Assembly: GCA_021904315.1 (NCBI GenBank)
Contig: CM038919.1
Span: 18,531,666-18,595,665, forward strand
Direction of reading: 5' to 3'
Source of the DNA: Sphagnum magellanicum
Taxonomy: Eukaryota > Streptophyta > Sphagnopsida > Sphagnales > Sphagnaceae
DNA length: 64,000 bases
The translations under genes were made by a program, and so were the position numbers. The first letter of the stretch is position 1, and each line of letters begins with the position of its first letter. Positions 25,991 through 38,700 of this stretch are shown here, in pieces. A model generated the notes under the pieces. That model saw only the letters and a list, made by a program, of their open reading frames with translations, ran no database searches and was not told the DNA's origin.

Positions 25991-26269
25991 ATTATTATTA
26001 CTATTATTAAACTTTCATTTTTAATAATATTGTAACAATATATGTAGTCATTACTAATTAAACTAGGATTGGGTGGCCATTAATTAAATGTTACTATTAC
26101 ATAAATGTATTCAAAGCTATTAAAAATCATCTATTAACTTAATAGTAACATAATTTCAACAATAGATTCTACATTGAGCTCACATAACAATTTTTTTGAA
26201 AAACCAATTATTTTAATCATCATGAAACATTTAATTTGGTTACATATAGTTAATTTCATTTGCCACATC

Positions 26270-29200
26270 AATGTTTGATCTAGCCCGATTAGCATGCACA
26301 TCATTAATCATTAATATGTTGTTCATGGTTGTATTTTTCCTAGCAAGAAATGAAAACACAATAGAATCAATGTTCACCCATTGCATTGGGTCCACTAAGT
26401 TGCATTTCCATTTTCCCTCCCAACAATCTCAATATAATTTTACATCATTGTGTGCTCCTTTCTTGAAAGGCACCCACCACTAAACATGCACCATTTGATA
26501 ATGCTCATCAATCACATCTTTGACCACATCAGTATGTGCTATTCCCATCAATACTGGATACACTTCAATTTCAAATGGACGTGCAAGAATAAAACCCTTT
26601 TCATGTAAATCCTAAAAAGAAGTGTAAGTTGTTATGTTCAAGGATGACTTCATGTTTTTAGGCCACAATACAAAGGGATAACTAAATCTTCCATATCATG
26701 AAGGATAGGAATAGATGGAATAGAAAACCTCACATGATTAACTTTCCAATTACTAGTTGCCAAAAGCCCTCGAATAATACGGGACTTTGTTGAAGAATTG
26801 GTTTTGACAAGCATTCTAAAATACACTCTTGATATTCAATGTATGGATGGCTTCATGACTCTTGCATACATCTCATCTCTCAAAATATTGAGTTTCCAAA
26901 ACTCTAAGTACTTGAAGATTCCACTATTAATGAATTTCTCTTTCTCTACTAACTTTGAAACATCATTCCCCAAATAGGATAGAAAGGAACAAGTATTGGA
27001 ATTCCACCAGGAAATTTGGGGCAACCTTGATCATCAAACTTCCACAATCAAATTGTAGGGCCATCTTTGGGGCTCCATATTGAATCTATTGGAAACACCT
27101 TGTACTTCACCACTAGCCACCCAAAAGAATCCACAAAAAATATGTGTGTCCAACCAATACCTCAAGTCCATCTTTCAAATATCCTTGAACCCAAGATTTG
27201 AAATTTGGGATTTTTTGAATTAGTTGGGGAATGAATGGCCATTCTTGCAAAACCATAAACGATTTCATCAAATTTGTTAACACAGTTATTTTGCTTTCTC
27301 AATTTCTTTGATAAGTAGCCAAAATTTCCATCAATGTCTTCATGTGTATGACCAATGACAAGAAATCCCAACTAGACCTCTTCAAAGACCTCTTTCACTA
27401 TTAATAATGACAAAAAACAAGCAAGTGTTAATTTTTATTATCCTTCACACAATTATCCATTTGAAGCAATAACTTCTTAGGCAATGGTTTTGTACCAACC
27501 ACTTGTTCAGGTGCCTTCAAGGTCTTCAAACACTATGAACTCCCTTGCATTAGCTGCTCAAAGAATTCATTTTGTAGTTCATGATCAGACAACCTTTGTG
27601 ATTCATAAATAGGGTCCTTCTCCAAAGTTCATAATAGATGCAAAAGAAATCCAATTGTGAAATTAAGGTCATCGGGCCACAATTCATTTGAATATTAAAT
27701 AAATGCCTCATCACCATGCTCATGAACAATCATTTTAGTCAATGTTATTGGCAATTGACCGAGCTCAGAAACCATATTGTTTTTCACTTACAACCTTAAT
27801 AATGTAGTTTTTGAATGATCCATCTTATTGTGAATGATGTAAAAAAATTCCTCCTTTGATTAACTGGACTCTATTTTCCACTTGTTGTAAAAACATATGC
27901 ATGACTTTTGATGCTTATTATGACTTTTCAATTTCAATGCATGCTCCTTTCCACTAGCATTTTTTTTTCCAACTTTGGATATCAAGTCTTTCAAAGACTC
28001 ACATACAATGCATTTTGCAAAGGTTGAACCTCTTTTTCACACATCAATATTGACATGATCCTTTCCAATAACATTTTTTTTCAACTAGCTCATAACAAAT
28101 TGAAATACCTCATCAATATTTAATTCCTTGCTAATCTGCAATATCATAGAAGAAAAAAAAAGAGTTTAGACCAAAAAAATCTACAAAATTATTTTTGCAT
28201 TAATAACAAACAAACAAAATAATACAACACAAATAATTTTACAAACATAACAAGTATGCAAAATTTTCCCCCACCTCATTTTTCCTTTTTCGAATATTTT
28301 CCAAGTATCAAGAATTAGAAGGTGAACATCTTATCTACCATTCCCAATTCCCTTCATTTGGTGTGGCATTACATCAACACATTTATTAATCAATGATTAA
28401 ACATTGTTTGTAGTTTGCTAATTGCAACTTGTGGCTTTTTCACTCCGGCATTTCCATATGGCCTTTGCCTTGTCCCACATTTGTTATCTTGTTTATACAA
28501 TAGGTATGTAGACTATGAAATCCCAATAATCTTGTACCATATGTGCTACTTCATAAATTTCAGCATCCTATATTGTAAATAACCTTCGTTTCTTTACTCC
28601 AATTTTCTAGTGCAATCTTCTAAGAATACCCAAAATATACATTCTTCAATCTGCAAATGACAAGTTCCAAAACCTTTGTCACAAAATTGATGTTTTCTCA
28701 CAAAGGAAATACTAACAATAATTGAAAGAACAACAATAATTTGAACTTATACTACAAATTGATTCATTGTTTAAAAATTATTCAATCTTTGAAAGGAAAG
28801 CTTCATCTTTTGATTCCTTTTGTTTTCTTTTCAAAAATGTATAATTTTTTTTCTTCACACCTACAACTCCTTTTTCATCCTCTTCCAACACATGATGTTC
28901 ATCATATGCAATAAATAATGACAATAAAAAATGACCATCAAGAATTGTTTGCAACAAAGGCCACCTCCATATTAACATTATTTGTGATCTATCATTTGGA
29001 TAGTTCAACATTGTGACCCCAACATTAGTTTCACCAAGATTGTTGTCCAAAACAAGCTTCCTTAGGTCACATACAATGATCCTCCCTTCAGCAATCATCT
29101 CTCCAACATGATTCACCAACCCACACTTTCTCCCATGCGATTCCATTTTTTTCATACAAGGAACATAATTCATTCTTTCATGTATATCTTCTTCACCTCT

Positions 29201-29500
29201 TCCACTTCTTGATGGACCACCCTCCTCCATACCGTAAAAAATTTTAGCATTTTCCTTTGGACTAACCTCATAAACCCCTTCAATGGGCACTACATTTGTA
29301 CATCTTTCCTCCCCTTGTAACCTCGTGTGATCTTTCACTACAAACACTAATTGCCAATGAGCATCCAACCGTGACACATCCTTCATTGGCCAAAAGCAAT
29401 CTAATCCCACATAATCTCCAACAAATTTTCCACAAGGATTTTGAAACATTAATATCAAATTCTAAAACCATTGGAAAATAAATTCCACAACCACAACAAT
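26270..29500 (-). pseudogene. Relic of a transposon-like protein of the GHTHEDID (DUF7869-like) type
   Basis: Minus-strand coding traces run from about 29,460 down to 26,270. The most telling is FLVIGHTHEDIDGNFGYLSKKLR (27,270-27,371), which matches the GHTHEDID signature of proteins I recall as DUF7869, many of them multicopy and transposon-like. Other segments upstream and downstream keep sense: KMDHSKTTLLRL and ELGQLPITLTKMIVHEHGD (about 27.7-27.83 kb), GFILARPFEIEVYPVLMG (about 26.6 kb) and WKCNLVDPMQWVNIDS (about 26.38 kb). An open frame of 226 codons at 28,778-29,458 lies at the N-terminal side. Stops and frame changes recur between the segments, so it is not functional. Whether the family is a true transposase is not settled. 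Confidence 0.6.
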
Positions 29501-29799
29501 GTAATTATCAGGTTCACTAAAACCATGCACAATAGTCAAATCAACTCATTTGCATCTCCCACAACCAACATAAATCCTTCGCCTATCACTTATTGAATAT
29601 CAAAAATCAATTGGATCTTTGACCTTCAAAAGTGTAATCCCCATCCTTACAACATTCACATCTCATGGTAACATGAAACAGAACAATTTGTTTAGCTTAA
29701 AAATTCTAACAACCTTCACTATCTTCCAACCAAAAAACATCATGGACACCAAAAAAAATTAATGCTTGTTAAAAATTATTTTAGAACTATAATTCTTAG

Positions 29800-30545
29800 A
29801 AAGGATGGACAATCGAGTGGCCACCCAATTCTTACTTCCTACCAACATAATGGTAGTAGAACCAAGTGGCCATCCAATTTTCCCATCCTACCCCCAAGAG
29901 GAACGGAGAATTGGGTGGCCAATTGATTATTTCATCCTCGCATGAACATGCATAGATAATCGAACAAATTATTTATTTCTTACATCCCAACGTGGACAAG
30001 GACCAATAATTGAACGACCACCCAATTTTCCCATCCCACCACAAACAAGGACCAAGAATCAAATGGCCACCCAATTCTCCTGTCTCACCATGGACAAGGA
30101 CTAGGAATCAAACGACCACCCAATTTTCACGTCCCATAACAAATAGGGATCGAGAATCAAATGGCTACACAATTCTCCCATCTCGACATGGATAGGGATC
30201 GAAAATTGTGTAACCACCTGATTTTCACTACAAAAAACATTGAAAGATGAAGATACAATTAAATGATCACCCGATATGCACTTCACCCCAAACAAAATGA
30301 AAGAGAATTAGGCAACCACCCAAATTTCACCCACTCAAACGGCATGAAAGAAAATCAAATGACTGCCCAATTTTTAGTCCAACCCTGAACAAAGTGAAAG
30401 AAAATCTGGCAGCCACCTGATTCTCACTTCACCCCTACACAAAGTGGGAGAAAATCCATTAGCCACCCAATTTTCATTTCCCCCACAAACAGAGTGAAAG
30501 AGAATCTAGCAATCGCCCAATTCTCATTCTCCCCACTTACTAAAG
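29800..30545. repeat. 49-bp minisatellite beside the GHTHEDID relic
   Basis: About fourteen degenerate copies with a spacing of 47-55 bp, mostly 49. The unit has aatcaaatggccacccaatt, then ctccc/tcac and a gacaaggac- or aaagtgaaag-type half. A related word, ggattgggtggccatt, occurs alone at about 26,067 in the opposite orientation, on the other side of the relic. This could make both the subterminal repeats of one element. Confidence 0.85.
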
Positions 30546-31106
30546 CAAATTATAAATTAGATTAGTTAGAAGAAGATTAATTAAATTAATTCATATTAAC
30601 AATAATTAAACTAGTTTAGACCCATTGAAACTTAGTTAATAGGAAATTTTAAGCTACACTATGTTTGAACTTCTAGGTTAATTAAGTTGTAAAGTAATGT
30701 ACAAAATTGAAAAATGAAAAGAGTTTTATTAAAAATTATACTCACTAAAATGAAACGTATTCTAAAGCTTTATATGAGGTGTTTCTTGAAAAGATGTTAA
30801 TCCTTCTTGTAGCATGAAGATCTATGGGGATCACATTGAAGAGATGATTGTCGCATGGAAAAAGAACAAATTGAAGTTGTTGTAGTTGAATTTGTCATTC
30901 TGAAGTCTTTTAGAAATCCAATGCCAAACTTACTTAACTACTACAAGTATCATTCACAAGATGATATGCATGAAACTTTAAAAATGAATGCAACTAAGAA
31001 AAAATGTAAAGGATCAACAAGGAAATTGTAAACCCTATGTTAAAAGGGTAAATTGATTACATTATTTTGGATGAACAAGGTATTAAGGATAGGGACTGAT
31101 CATTGG

Positions 31107-31924
31107 TGTCACAACTTTACTTTGAAGGAGTGTGAGGATGAAACTCACACTCCCAAAATTGGGACTTGGGAGTCGTTCGAGACTCCCTAAACTTCAGGCT
31201 TCGATTGTAGGGGTCAAAACACCTTGCATTGAAATGTTTCTTATATCAATGGAAAGCTATCAAAATTTAGATGTCAAAAATGGGCTCGCATGGGCCATTT
31301 GGACATTGTAGCACAAGTTATGGCAAAAAGAAGGGCCGGGAGTCAAACTGGCAATTTGACTTTCGACCACTAAAAGTTGGGAATCGACTTGACCCCGGTG
31401 CGTGTAGGGGAAGTGCAATATACCGTTGGAAAGCCCTCAAGAGAGCTATAAGGTTGCTCTAGACCTCATCCCAATCAGAAATCTGAGCAAAGAGTTATGA
31501 CCTTGCAAAGTCTTGGGAGTCCAAACTGGGACAATTTCAACACTCCTCCTTGGGAGTCCCGAGACAAAAAGCCATTTGGATGCAGATGTTGCGGAGAGGC
31601 ATAGAGTATATTATATGGGGGAAAGTGGTGACTTCCCCCGAGTCCAGGCGATGGTGAGTCATGTGAGTTTAGAGTTGCCCATGGCTTGTCCTAGCACCAA
31701 GGGTGCTCCAAAAAGTGAACTAACTAACTTGTTGGTTGGTTTGATGCAAATTCGAATAAGTAAGTAAAACTTGTCACTCTTCCTAGTCCCATCCCGGAGC
31801 TTCAGCATGCCCCTCTACCCCTTCTAATGCTGAAAGCTGAGAGTGTGCCCCGAGTTCCTCACAATTTCGTTGTTGAGTAACTTAAACCAAATTTGGGTCT
31901 AACTAGGAACTTGAGAGCGTGTCA
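31107..31924 (+). repeat. 5' LTR of the chromovirus
   Basis: Starts TGTCACAAC, a common Gypsy LTR start, and ends GTGTCA two bases before the primer site. The preceding five bases ATTGG are repeated after the 3' LTR. Confidence 0.9.
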
Positions 31925-33660
31925 CTTGGTATCAGAGCTCCGGTAGAGCTCAATTTACTTCTTGGGAGTTTTGGATGGCACCCAAGAAGAACAATAAGCA
32001 AACATAAGAGACCATGTTAGAAGAACCCATTAAAGACGGAATAGTCCTGCCGGAATCAATTGAGGAAGAGGAACCAAGAACTCGGGAGGACGAAGATGAA
32101 CCTAAAAATGAAGAAGAGCAACGAAGTTTGGTCCTATTCACCCAGGAATAATTGGAAGTCCTCCTCAAAATGAATAGGCCCGAATTCAGTGAGTTGGTTG
32201 TAGCCCTCAAAAGAGGATCATCCAAGAATGCGGGATTCCAACCGGCCAAACCCGGGAACTTCGATGGTGCCCACGACCGAAACGTTGTGGATGCTTGGCT
32301 TGCAGAAATGGACGATTATTTACATGTCGCCAAGGTTGGACAGCATTTGGCCGTGGAGCTTGCCTAATCCTATTTGAAAGGCTATGTTGCCACATGGTGG
32401 AAGACAATGAAACAAAAGGAAGGGAAGAACCATGGTTACATTTGGGAATTTTTTAAGGAACATGTTGAAGCCCAATTTGTTCCAAGGAATTCCGACTACA
32501 TCTCCAGGTGTAAACTCTACGACCTTGTGAATGCCACAAATGACAACTTGCGACAATATGTGAGGGCTTATTCCGAACTCATGCTTGAGATCCGGCACAT
32601 GCATGAGTTGGATCACGTGTGCCAATTTGTGATGGGGCTTCCAACTTGGGCCAAGCGTAAGCTTGAAGAAAATTGGCCCTCTTCACTATCTAAAGCAATC
32701 ATGAAAGTGGAAGGCTTCTTGGATGTGGGACAGGGTGAAAAATTCGGGCTCAAAAAGGACAACAAGTTCCTTCACAAGAAGCCAAACCATGAGGGTGAAT
32801 GGAACCGAGGACAAGGAAGCCCAAGATAAGAAAAACCTAAACACTTCCAAAGCTTGGGGATTAAGCCCAAAGGAGATTTTATGAAGAAAGGGGCTCCTTT
32901 CAAAGGGAGCCAACCCAAGGGAGATGTTGGTGGGAAGCCTAAAGGAGCATGCTTCAATTGTAACGAAGTGGGGCATTACTCCAAAGATTATTTCAAGTCC
33001 AAAGCGGGGAATGGAGGTTCTAAGGTAATTGCCCTCAATGCCAACCTAGCCCAAGCTGAATGCAATCAACTTATCTTCTTGAAGGGGAAGGTTACTAAGC
33101 GGGATGTGTTATGTCTTTTGGACACAGGGGCTTCTCACAATTTCATAACTCGAAAAAGTGCTGAAAGGATGGAACTCCAATTAGAGGAGCTCAAGGCACC
33201 CATTGAGGTGCACTTCGCGGATGGGGTTCCCCATCCCACTATGTCACAAGCAAAGGAAGTGCCTTTCACTAGTAGAAAATGGCCATTTTACAACTGGTCC
33301 ATGCGACTAAGTTTTAGTTGCAAGCGACATTTGCAACTAAAATCTTAATAGTCACGTTGGACAAGTCGCATAGGACACTAGTCGCAAACGACAACGAATT
33401 TGGATGAAGGAAAAAGTCAACAAAATACGCCTTCATCCTTTGACTTGTCATATACGTATTGTCGTTTACAACTAAAATGCGACTTTTTTGGTGAACAATG
33501 GGAACAATTTATGTGTTGCCACGTGTCCCAACTTTTAATAATTAATTAATTTTTATTCTTTTGAAATAATCCAAGATGTTTAATTTTTATGTTAAGATGG
33601 TTTAAATTGTGACACGTGGAATATTAATTGAATTTGTCCAAATTCAATTTAAATCAATAT

Positions 33661-33835
33661 TTAGGTATGTAGGTTGAACTAAGTACCTACCTACCTATAT
33701 ACCTACCTACCCATATAGGCTAAACACCTATCTAGATAGGACCTATTTACCTACCTAGGCCAAATACCTACTTAGGTAGGTACGTAGGTAGAAAAGTAGG
33801 TAGGTAAGTTAGGGAAGTATGTAGTTAAGTGTAAA
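33661..33835. repeat. GTAG/CTAC tetranucleotide tract with inverted halves
   Basis: Within the CACTA element, a run of acctacctacc words is followed by its inverted form taggtaggtacgtaggtag, so the single strand could fold (for example cctacctaggccaa with cttaggtaggta). Confidence 0.75.
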
Positions 33836-33937
33836 TACATGAATATTTATATTTTATTTTGGGTTAAGTCTTTTTCATTGGCTCATCCCATATGTCCATT
33901 TTTTAAATATGAAAATATAAAGACAAAACACCTTGTT

Positions 33938-34095
33938 TATATACTTTTCAAAATGAAAATGAAAGCCAAAACATATGGGATAAACTTTTTAGTTGTAAGT
34001 CATTTGCAACTAAACATTTTTAGTCGCAAATGACTTGCAACTAAAAAGTTTATCCCATATGTTTTGGCTTTCATCCTCATCTTGAAAAGTATATA
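33938..34095. repeat. 158-bp near-perfect hairpin inside the CACTA element
   Basis: Two arms of about 79 bp centred on 34,016 differ at only about six positions: the left arm runs from tatatacttttcaaaatg through catatgggataaac to gtcatttgcaact, and the right arm is its reverse complement. The inner part of each arm is the same GTCATTTGC word used in the element's subterminal repeats. Confidence 0.9.
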
Positions 34096-35089
34096 ATTAA
34101 GTGGTAAGTGACAACTAATTAGCTAACTAATTAGCTAATTATTTAATGAATAAAAAATAGAAAAATAAATTAATAAGCTAGTTAATTAATTATTTAACAA
34201 CTAAATTAGATATTAACTAATTCACTTTATAAATTATCCAACTAACTAATCATTTATAATAATAATCATCAATATATTATGATTACTGCATTAATTATTT
34301 AATTATTTATTACTAAATATTACTTAATTTATTAGCTATATAAACAATAATAATATTTAATTTTCATTATATATGAACTATAATGATTTATCAACCAATT
34401 TCATTAACTAATAATTGGCTAATATTCAAATAATTAGCTAATTATTAATAATTAATCATTTATTATTTCATAACCAAATAAATTAACATAATAACTGAAA
34501 TATTCATTAATTAATAATTAATGATTATATAAATTAAGTAGTAGTTTTTTTAATCTAATAATATAATTAAAACCTAGCCTAGGCTAACTATTTTATTATA
34601 ATTATTCCCATTATTATTTTCATTTTTATTATCATATTATTACTTTATTCATTATAGATATTTATGAATTATTACAATAAATATTTTTTATTTGTATCAA
34701 GAAACATTTTCCTTCGAAAATAATTTCTGCATTTGTATATTAATTTATTAGATTTCCATTTTAACTACTACAGTAATTATTATATAATATTAAAATTGAA
34801 AATAAAAACTATATATAGTAATTGATCATAATAATTGAATACTGAATAATGAATAAATATTAATTATAAAATTGAAATATAAAAACTTAAAACTATATAT
34901 TAATATTTTCTGGTAATTATTATAATATAGTAATACTTCATAATTTATTACTAATAATAATAATAATAATGTAATTTGTAGCTAGCCTAGGTTAGCTATT
35001 TTTTGTTACATATTATTATGTCATTTGAAAAGAATTTAATGATAATATAATATTATATTAAACTTTTAGTAATTATTTTAGTAATTATA

Positions 35090-35780
35090 TAATTATTTTT
35101 CCTATCATTCTAATTTAGTTTTTGAGTTGAAATACTAATTTCTAGATTCGAAAATAATAATTTAGAATTCAAATATCAATTTCTAAATCAAATAAGTTTT
35201 TTGAATTTAAATAACAGTTTCCAGAATTGAAATGTAAATTTTCAGATTCAAATAACAATATTCAAATTGAAATGTCCATTTTTAGACTTAATTAATAATT
35301 TTCAAACTAGAAGTATTACTTTTGAGAATCCCAAATAATAATTTGGAATTGAAATTTCAGGTTCAAATCAAATGATTATTGAAAAGTTAAATGAATTTTT
35401 TTCGAAAATGAAATATAAATTTCCATATTCATATAAAAATATTCAAAATTAAAATTTCCAGTTTTATAATCAATTAATAACCTTCTGAATTGAAATACTA
35501 ATTTTTGGATTCGAAAACATGAATTTAGAATTGAAATATCAATTTTTAGATCAAAGAAGCCTTTTTGAATTTAAATTGAAAATATCATATTCAAATCAAA
35601 AATTTGAAATTCAAATAATCTTTTAAACAATTGAAATAATAATTTTCAGATTCAAATATCAAGTTTCAAATTCTAATATTGTTTTTAAAAACTAAAATAG
35701 TAGTTTTCATAATTGAAATATCAATTTTCAGATTTGAATTAAAAATCCAAAGTTCAAATATTAATTTTGAGATTCATTAT
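35090..35780. repeat. Degenerate AT-rich array of TTGAAAT / ATTCAAAT words
   Basis: In the right half of the CACTA element, short motifs such as gaattgaaatatcaattttt and agattcaaat recur every 20-40 bp with drift. This looks like an old tandem expansion; no exact unit is fixed. Confidence 0.55.
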
Positions 35781-38700
35781 ATGAACAATATACATACGTA
35801 TGCATATATATAATTTTAGTACATACATTAAAATACACCCATATGTCATTGTAGAATACCTTTAAGATGCAACTAATTTGGTGACTACTTCGACAAATGG
35901 GACATATCAATCTATTAATGGATGAAAATGAATGTAAAATCGATCCAATCAATAGGATGAAAATTTTAATAGTTGCATCATAGTTGTGAGAATGACCAAA
36001 ATAGTTGAAATTTGGTTTTGTAGTTGCAAATGTTCCCAAATCCAGTCGCAAACGACTACAAGTCGCATGTTGTCGTAAATGGAGTGGTTACATTTTGGCT
36101 GATTTCTACTAGTGTCTTTAACTAGGAAATTAGAGAGGAAAGGTGGACTTGCTAGTTTCCACCTTGGGTGGAATGGATTATGTTTTGGAAATAGAGTTCA
36201 TCACCCGAAATAATGTGCTCATAGAAGGGCACAATAGACTAGTTAGAATTTCGTCCAAAAGTGGGATTGTGTGAGTGAAGGCACACGAAATGCCTTGTGT
36301 GGGTGGACCAACCATCCACTTTATGTTAAGAAAAACCTGGGAAAGAGAATGCGTGCGAGGTTATGGCATGTTGTGTGTGATGCGGGTGTTGGATGAGTAT
36401 GAACCCAAGGAAGCCGCCAACTTGGTGCTTCCCCGAAATGCATTAAGTAAGTCTTAGATGAGTTCTCGGATGTGATGCCTGAAGAATTGCCCAAAGGCTT
36501 ACTCCCAAAAAGATGAGTTGATCATGTGATCGAGGTGATGTCGGGAGTGGCACCTCCCACCAAGGCCCCATATCGAATGAGCCATGAGGAGTTGAAAAAA
36601 CTCAAAGTTCAATTCGAAGAACTCCTCACCAAAGGATACATTAAACCTAACAAATCGCCATATGGGGCACTCGTCCTTTTTGTTCACAAGAAGGATGGGA
36701 CGTTGAGGATATGTGTGGATTATAGAGCCCTCAACAAAGTGACGGTGAAGAACTAATACCCATTACTTCGGATTGATGATCTTTTTGACCAACTCTCGAG
36801 AGCTAAAGTGTTTAGTAGGATTGACCTATGTTCGAGGTATTACAAAATTCAAGTCGTGGAAAGGGATGAAGAAAAGACCGCTTATCGCACAAGGTATGGC
36901 TCATACAAGTTCTTGGTGATGCCTTTTGGGCTCACCAACGCACCTGCCACATTTTGCACTCTCATGAATGACATTTTTTGGGAATGGCTTGATAACTTTA
37001 TTGTCATCTACATAGACGACATTTTGATCTATAATGGCTCCTTGGAGGAGCATGTGGAGCACCTCTGGAAGGTGTTCCAAAGGTTGAGGGAAAAGAAGTT
37101 GTATGCCAAGCTCGAAAAGTGCGAATTCAGAGTGACGGAAGTGGACTTCCTTGGACATAGGATCACTCAAGAAGGTTTGAAGATGATTATTCACAAGGTG
37201 AAGGCAATTTTGGATTAAGAACCACTTAAGTCGATTCCGGCCTTGAAATTTTTTTTAGGATTGGCTTCCTATTATCGTAAGTTCATCAAAAACTTTGCAA
37301 AAATGGCCACAACCTTGACAAACCTCTTGAAAAAGTCCGCTAGAACTTACGAATGGGATGGAGCATGCGACGAGACCTTTGAGACCTTGAAAGGCATTTT
37401 GGTGGAAACGTCGATGTTGAAGTTACCCGATTTTGACAAGGATTTTGAGATCCACTCTGATGCCTCCGACTTTGCAATTGGAAGAGTCCTAGTGCGAGAA
37501 GGAAGACTGGTGGCATTTGAAAGCAAGAATGAAAGTGAGACAGAGCGAAGGTGGCCAACACATGAAAAAGAAATGTGGGCGATCATACATTCTTTCAAGA
37601 CTTGGGGCCATTACATAAGCTCCAAAGATGTGGTGGTGTGGACCGACAATGTGATCTTGAAGTATTTTGCCACTCAACCCAAGTTGTCCTCAAAACAAGT
37701 GAGATGGCAAAACACATTGGCCTTGTTCAATGTAAACATTCGACATAAGCCCGAAAAGGAGAATGTGGTGCCTGACGCGCTAAGTCGAGAGCACCAGCTT
37801 AAGGTGGTGTATGTGGGAGAAACAAAACATTAAAAGGAAATTCGACTAGCGAGCCGCTGTGATGAATTTGCCAAGGAAGTGAGGCAAAACATTCAAAATG
37901 GAGCCAAGTCACACTTCCAAGTACGAAATGGACTATTGTGGTATAAGAAAAATCAGCTCTATGTTCTGAAAGGGAGGATGAGGGATGTGCTTTTGAAGGA
38001 ATGTCATGATGGGCCATTTGTGGGCCATGGTGGTGCAAAGCGCGCCACAACATTCCTTAAGAAATCCTACTATTGGCCCAACTTGAAAGACAATACAGAG
38101 GAGTATGTGAAGATTTGCTTAACATGCCAACAAAATTAGACATTCAACAAGAAGTAAGTGGGCTTGTTACAACCTTTGCCAATTCTTGAAGGGCCGTGGG
38201 AAAGTGTGTCCATGGATTTCATGGTAAGCTTGCCCCCATCAAGGGGTTTTGATGCCATCATGGTGGTGGTGGATCGATTTAACAAGATGGCACATTTCAT
38301 TCCCACCAAAGATAGTGCCATGGCCCAAGAGACGGGAAGGTTGTTCTTCACACATGTGTTTAAGCATCATGGCCTTCCAAAGGACATAGTCTCGAATCGA
38401 GACCCAAAGTTCACAAGCAAGTTTTGGCAAGCCTTATGGAAGCAAATGGGGTCAAAGTTCAAGATGAACACTTCCTTCCGCCCCCAAACTGATGGATAAA
38501 CCGAGAGGGTGAACTTGGTTATCCAACAATTCTTGAGGAATTATGTGGCGGCGATCAACAAGATTGGGTGGACCACTTGGAGTTAGCTAAGTTTTGTTAC
38601 AACAATTCAGAACACTCTACAATTAGGTCCACCCCCTTTCAAATGGTGATGGGCAAGTCACCAATTGTGCTCATGACTTGGGCAACACATGGACAACCCC

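Larger units (their letters stand above)
33267..36114. mobile_element. Non-autonomous CACTA (En/Spm) transposon nested in the chromovirus
   Basis: The ends are exact inverted copies: CACTAGTAGAAA at 33,267 and TTTCTACTAGTG at 36,103-36,114. Just inside both ends are many short copies of GTCGCAAACGAC and AGTTGCAAATGAC-like words in both orientations, as expected for the subterminal sites bound by a CACTA transposase. The flanking triplets (TTT and TCT) are an imperfect 3-bp duplication. The 2,848-bp interior is very AT-rich and has no transposase frame, so it must have moved with enzymes from elsewhere. Being inside the chromovirus, it is the younger of the two. Confidence 0.88.

Noticed and set aside
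28200-30500. CRISPR-like array because of regularly spaced repeats
   Set aside because: Repeats and spacers both drift together with a 49-bp period in a plant nuclear setting; this is a minisatellite.
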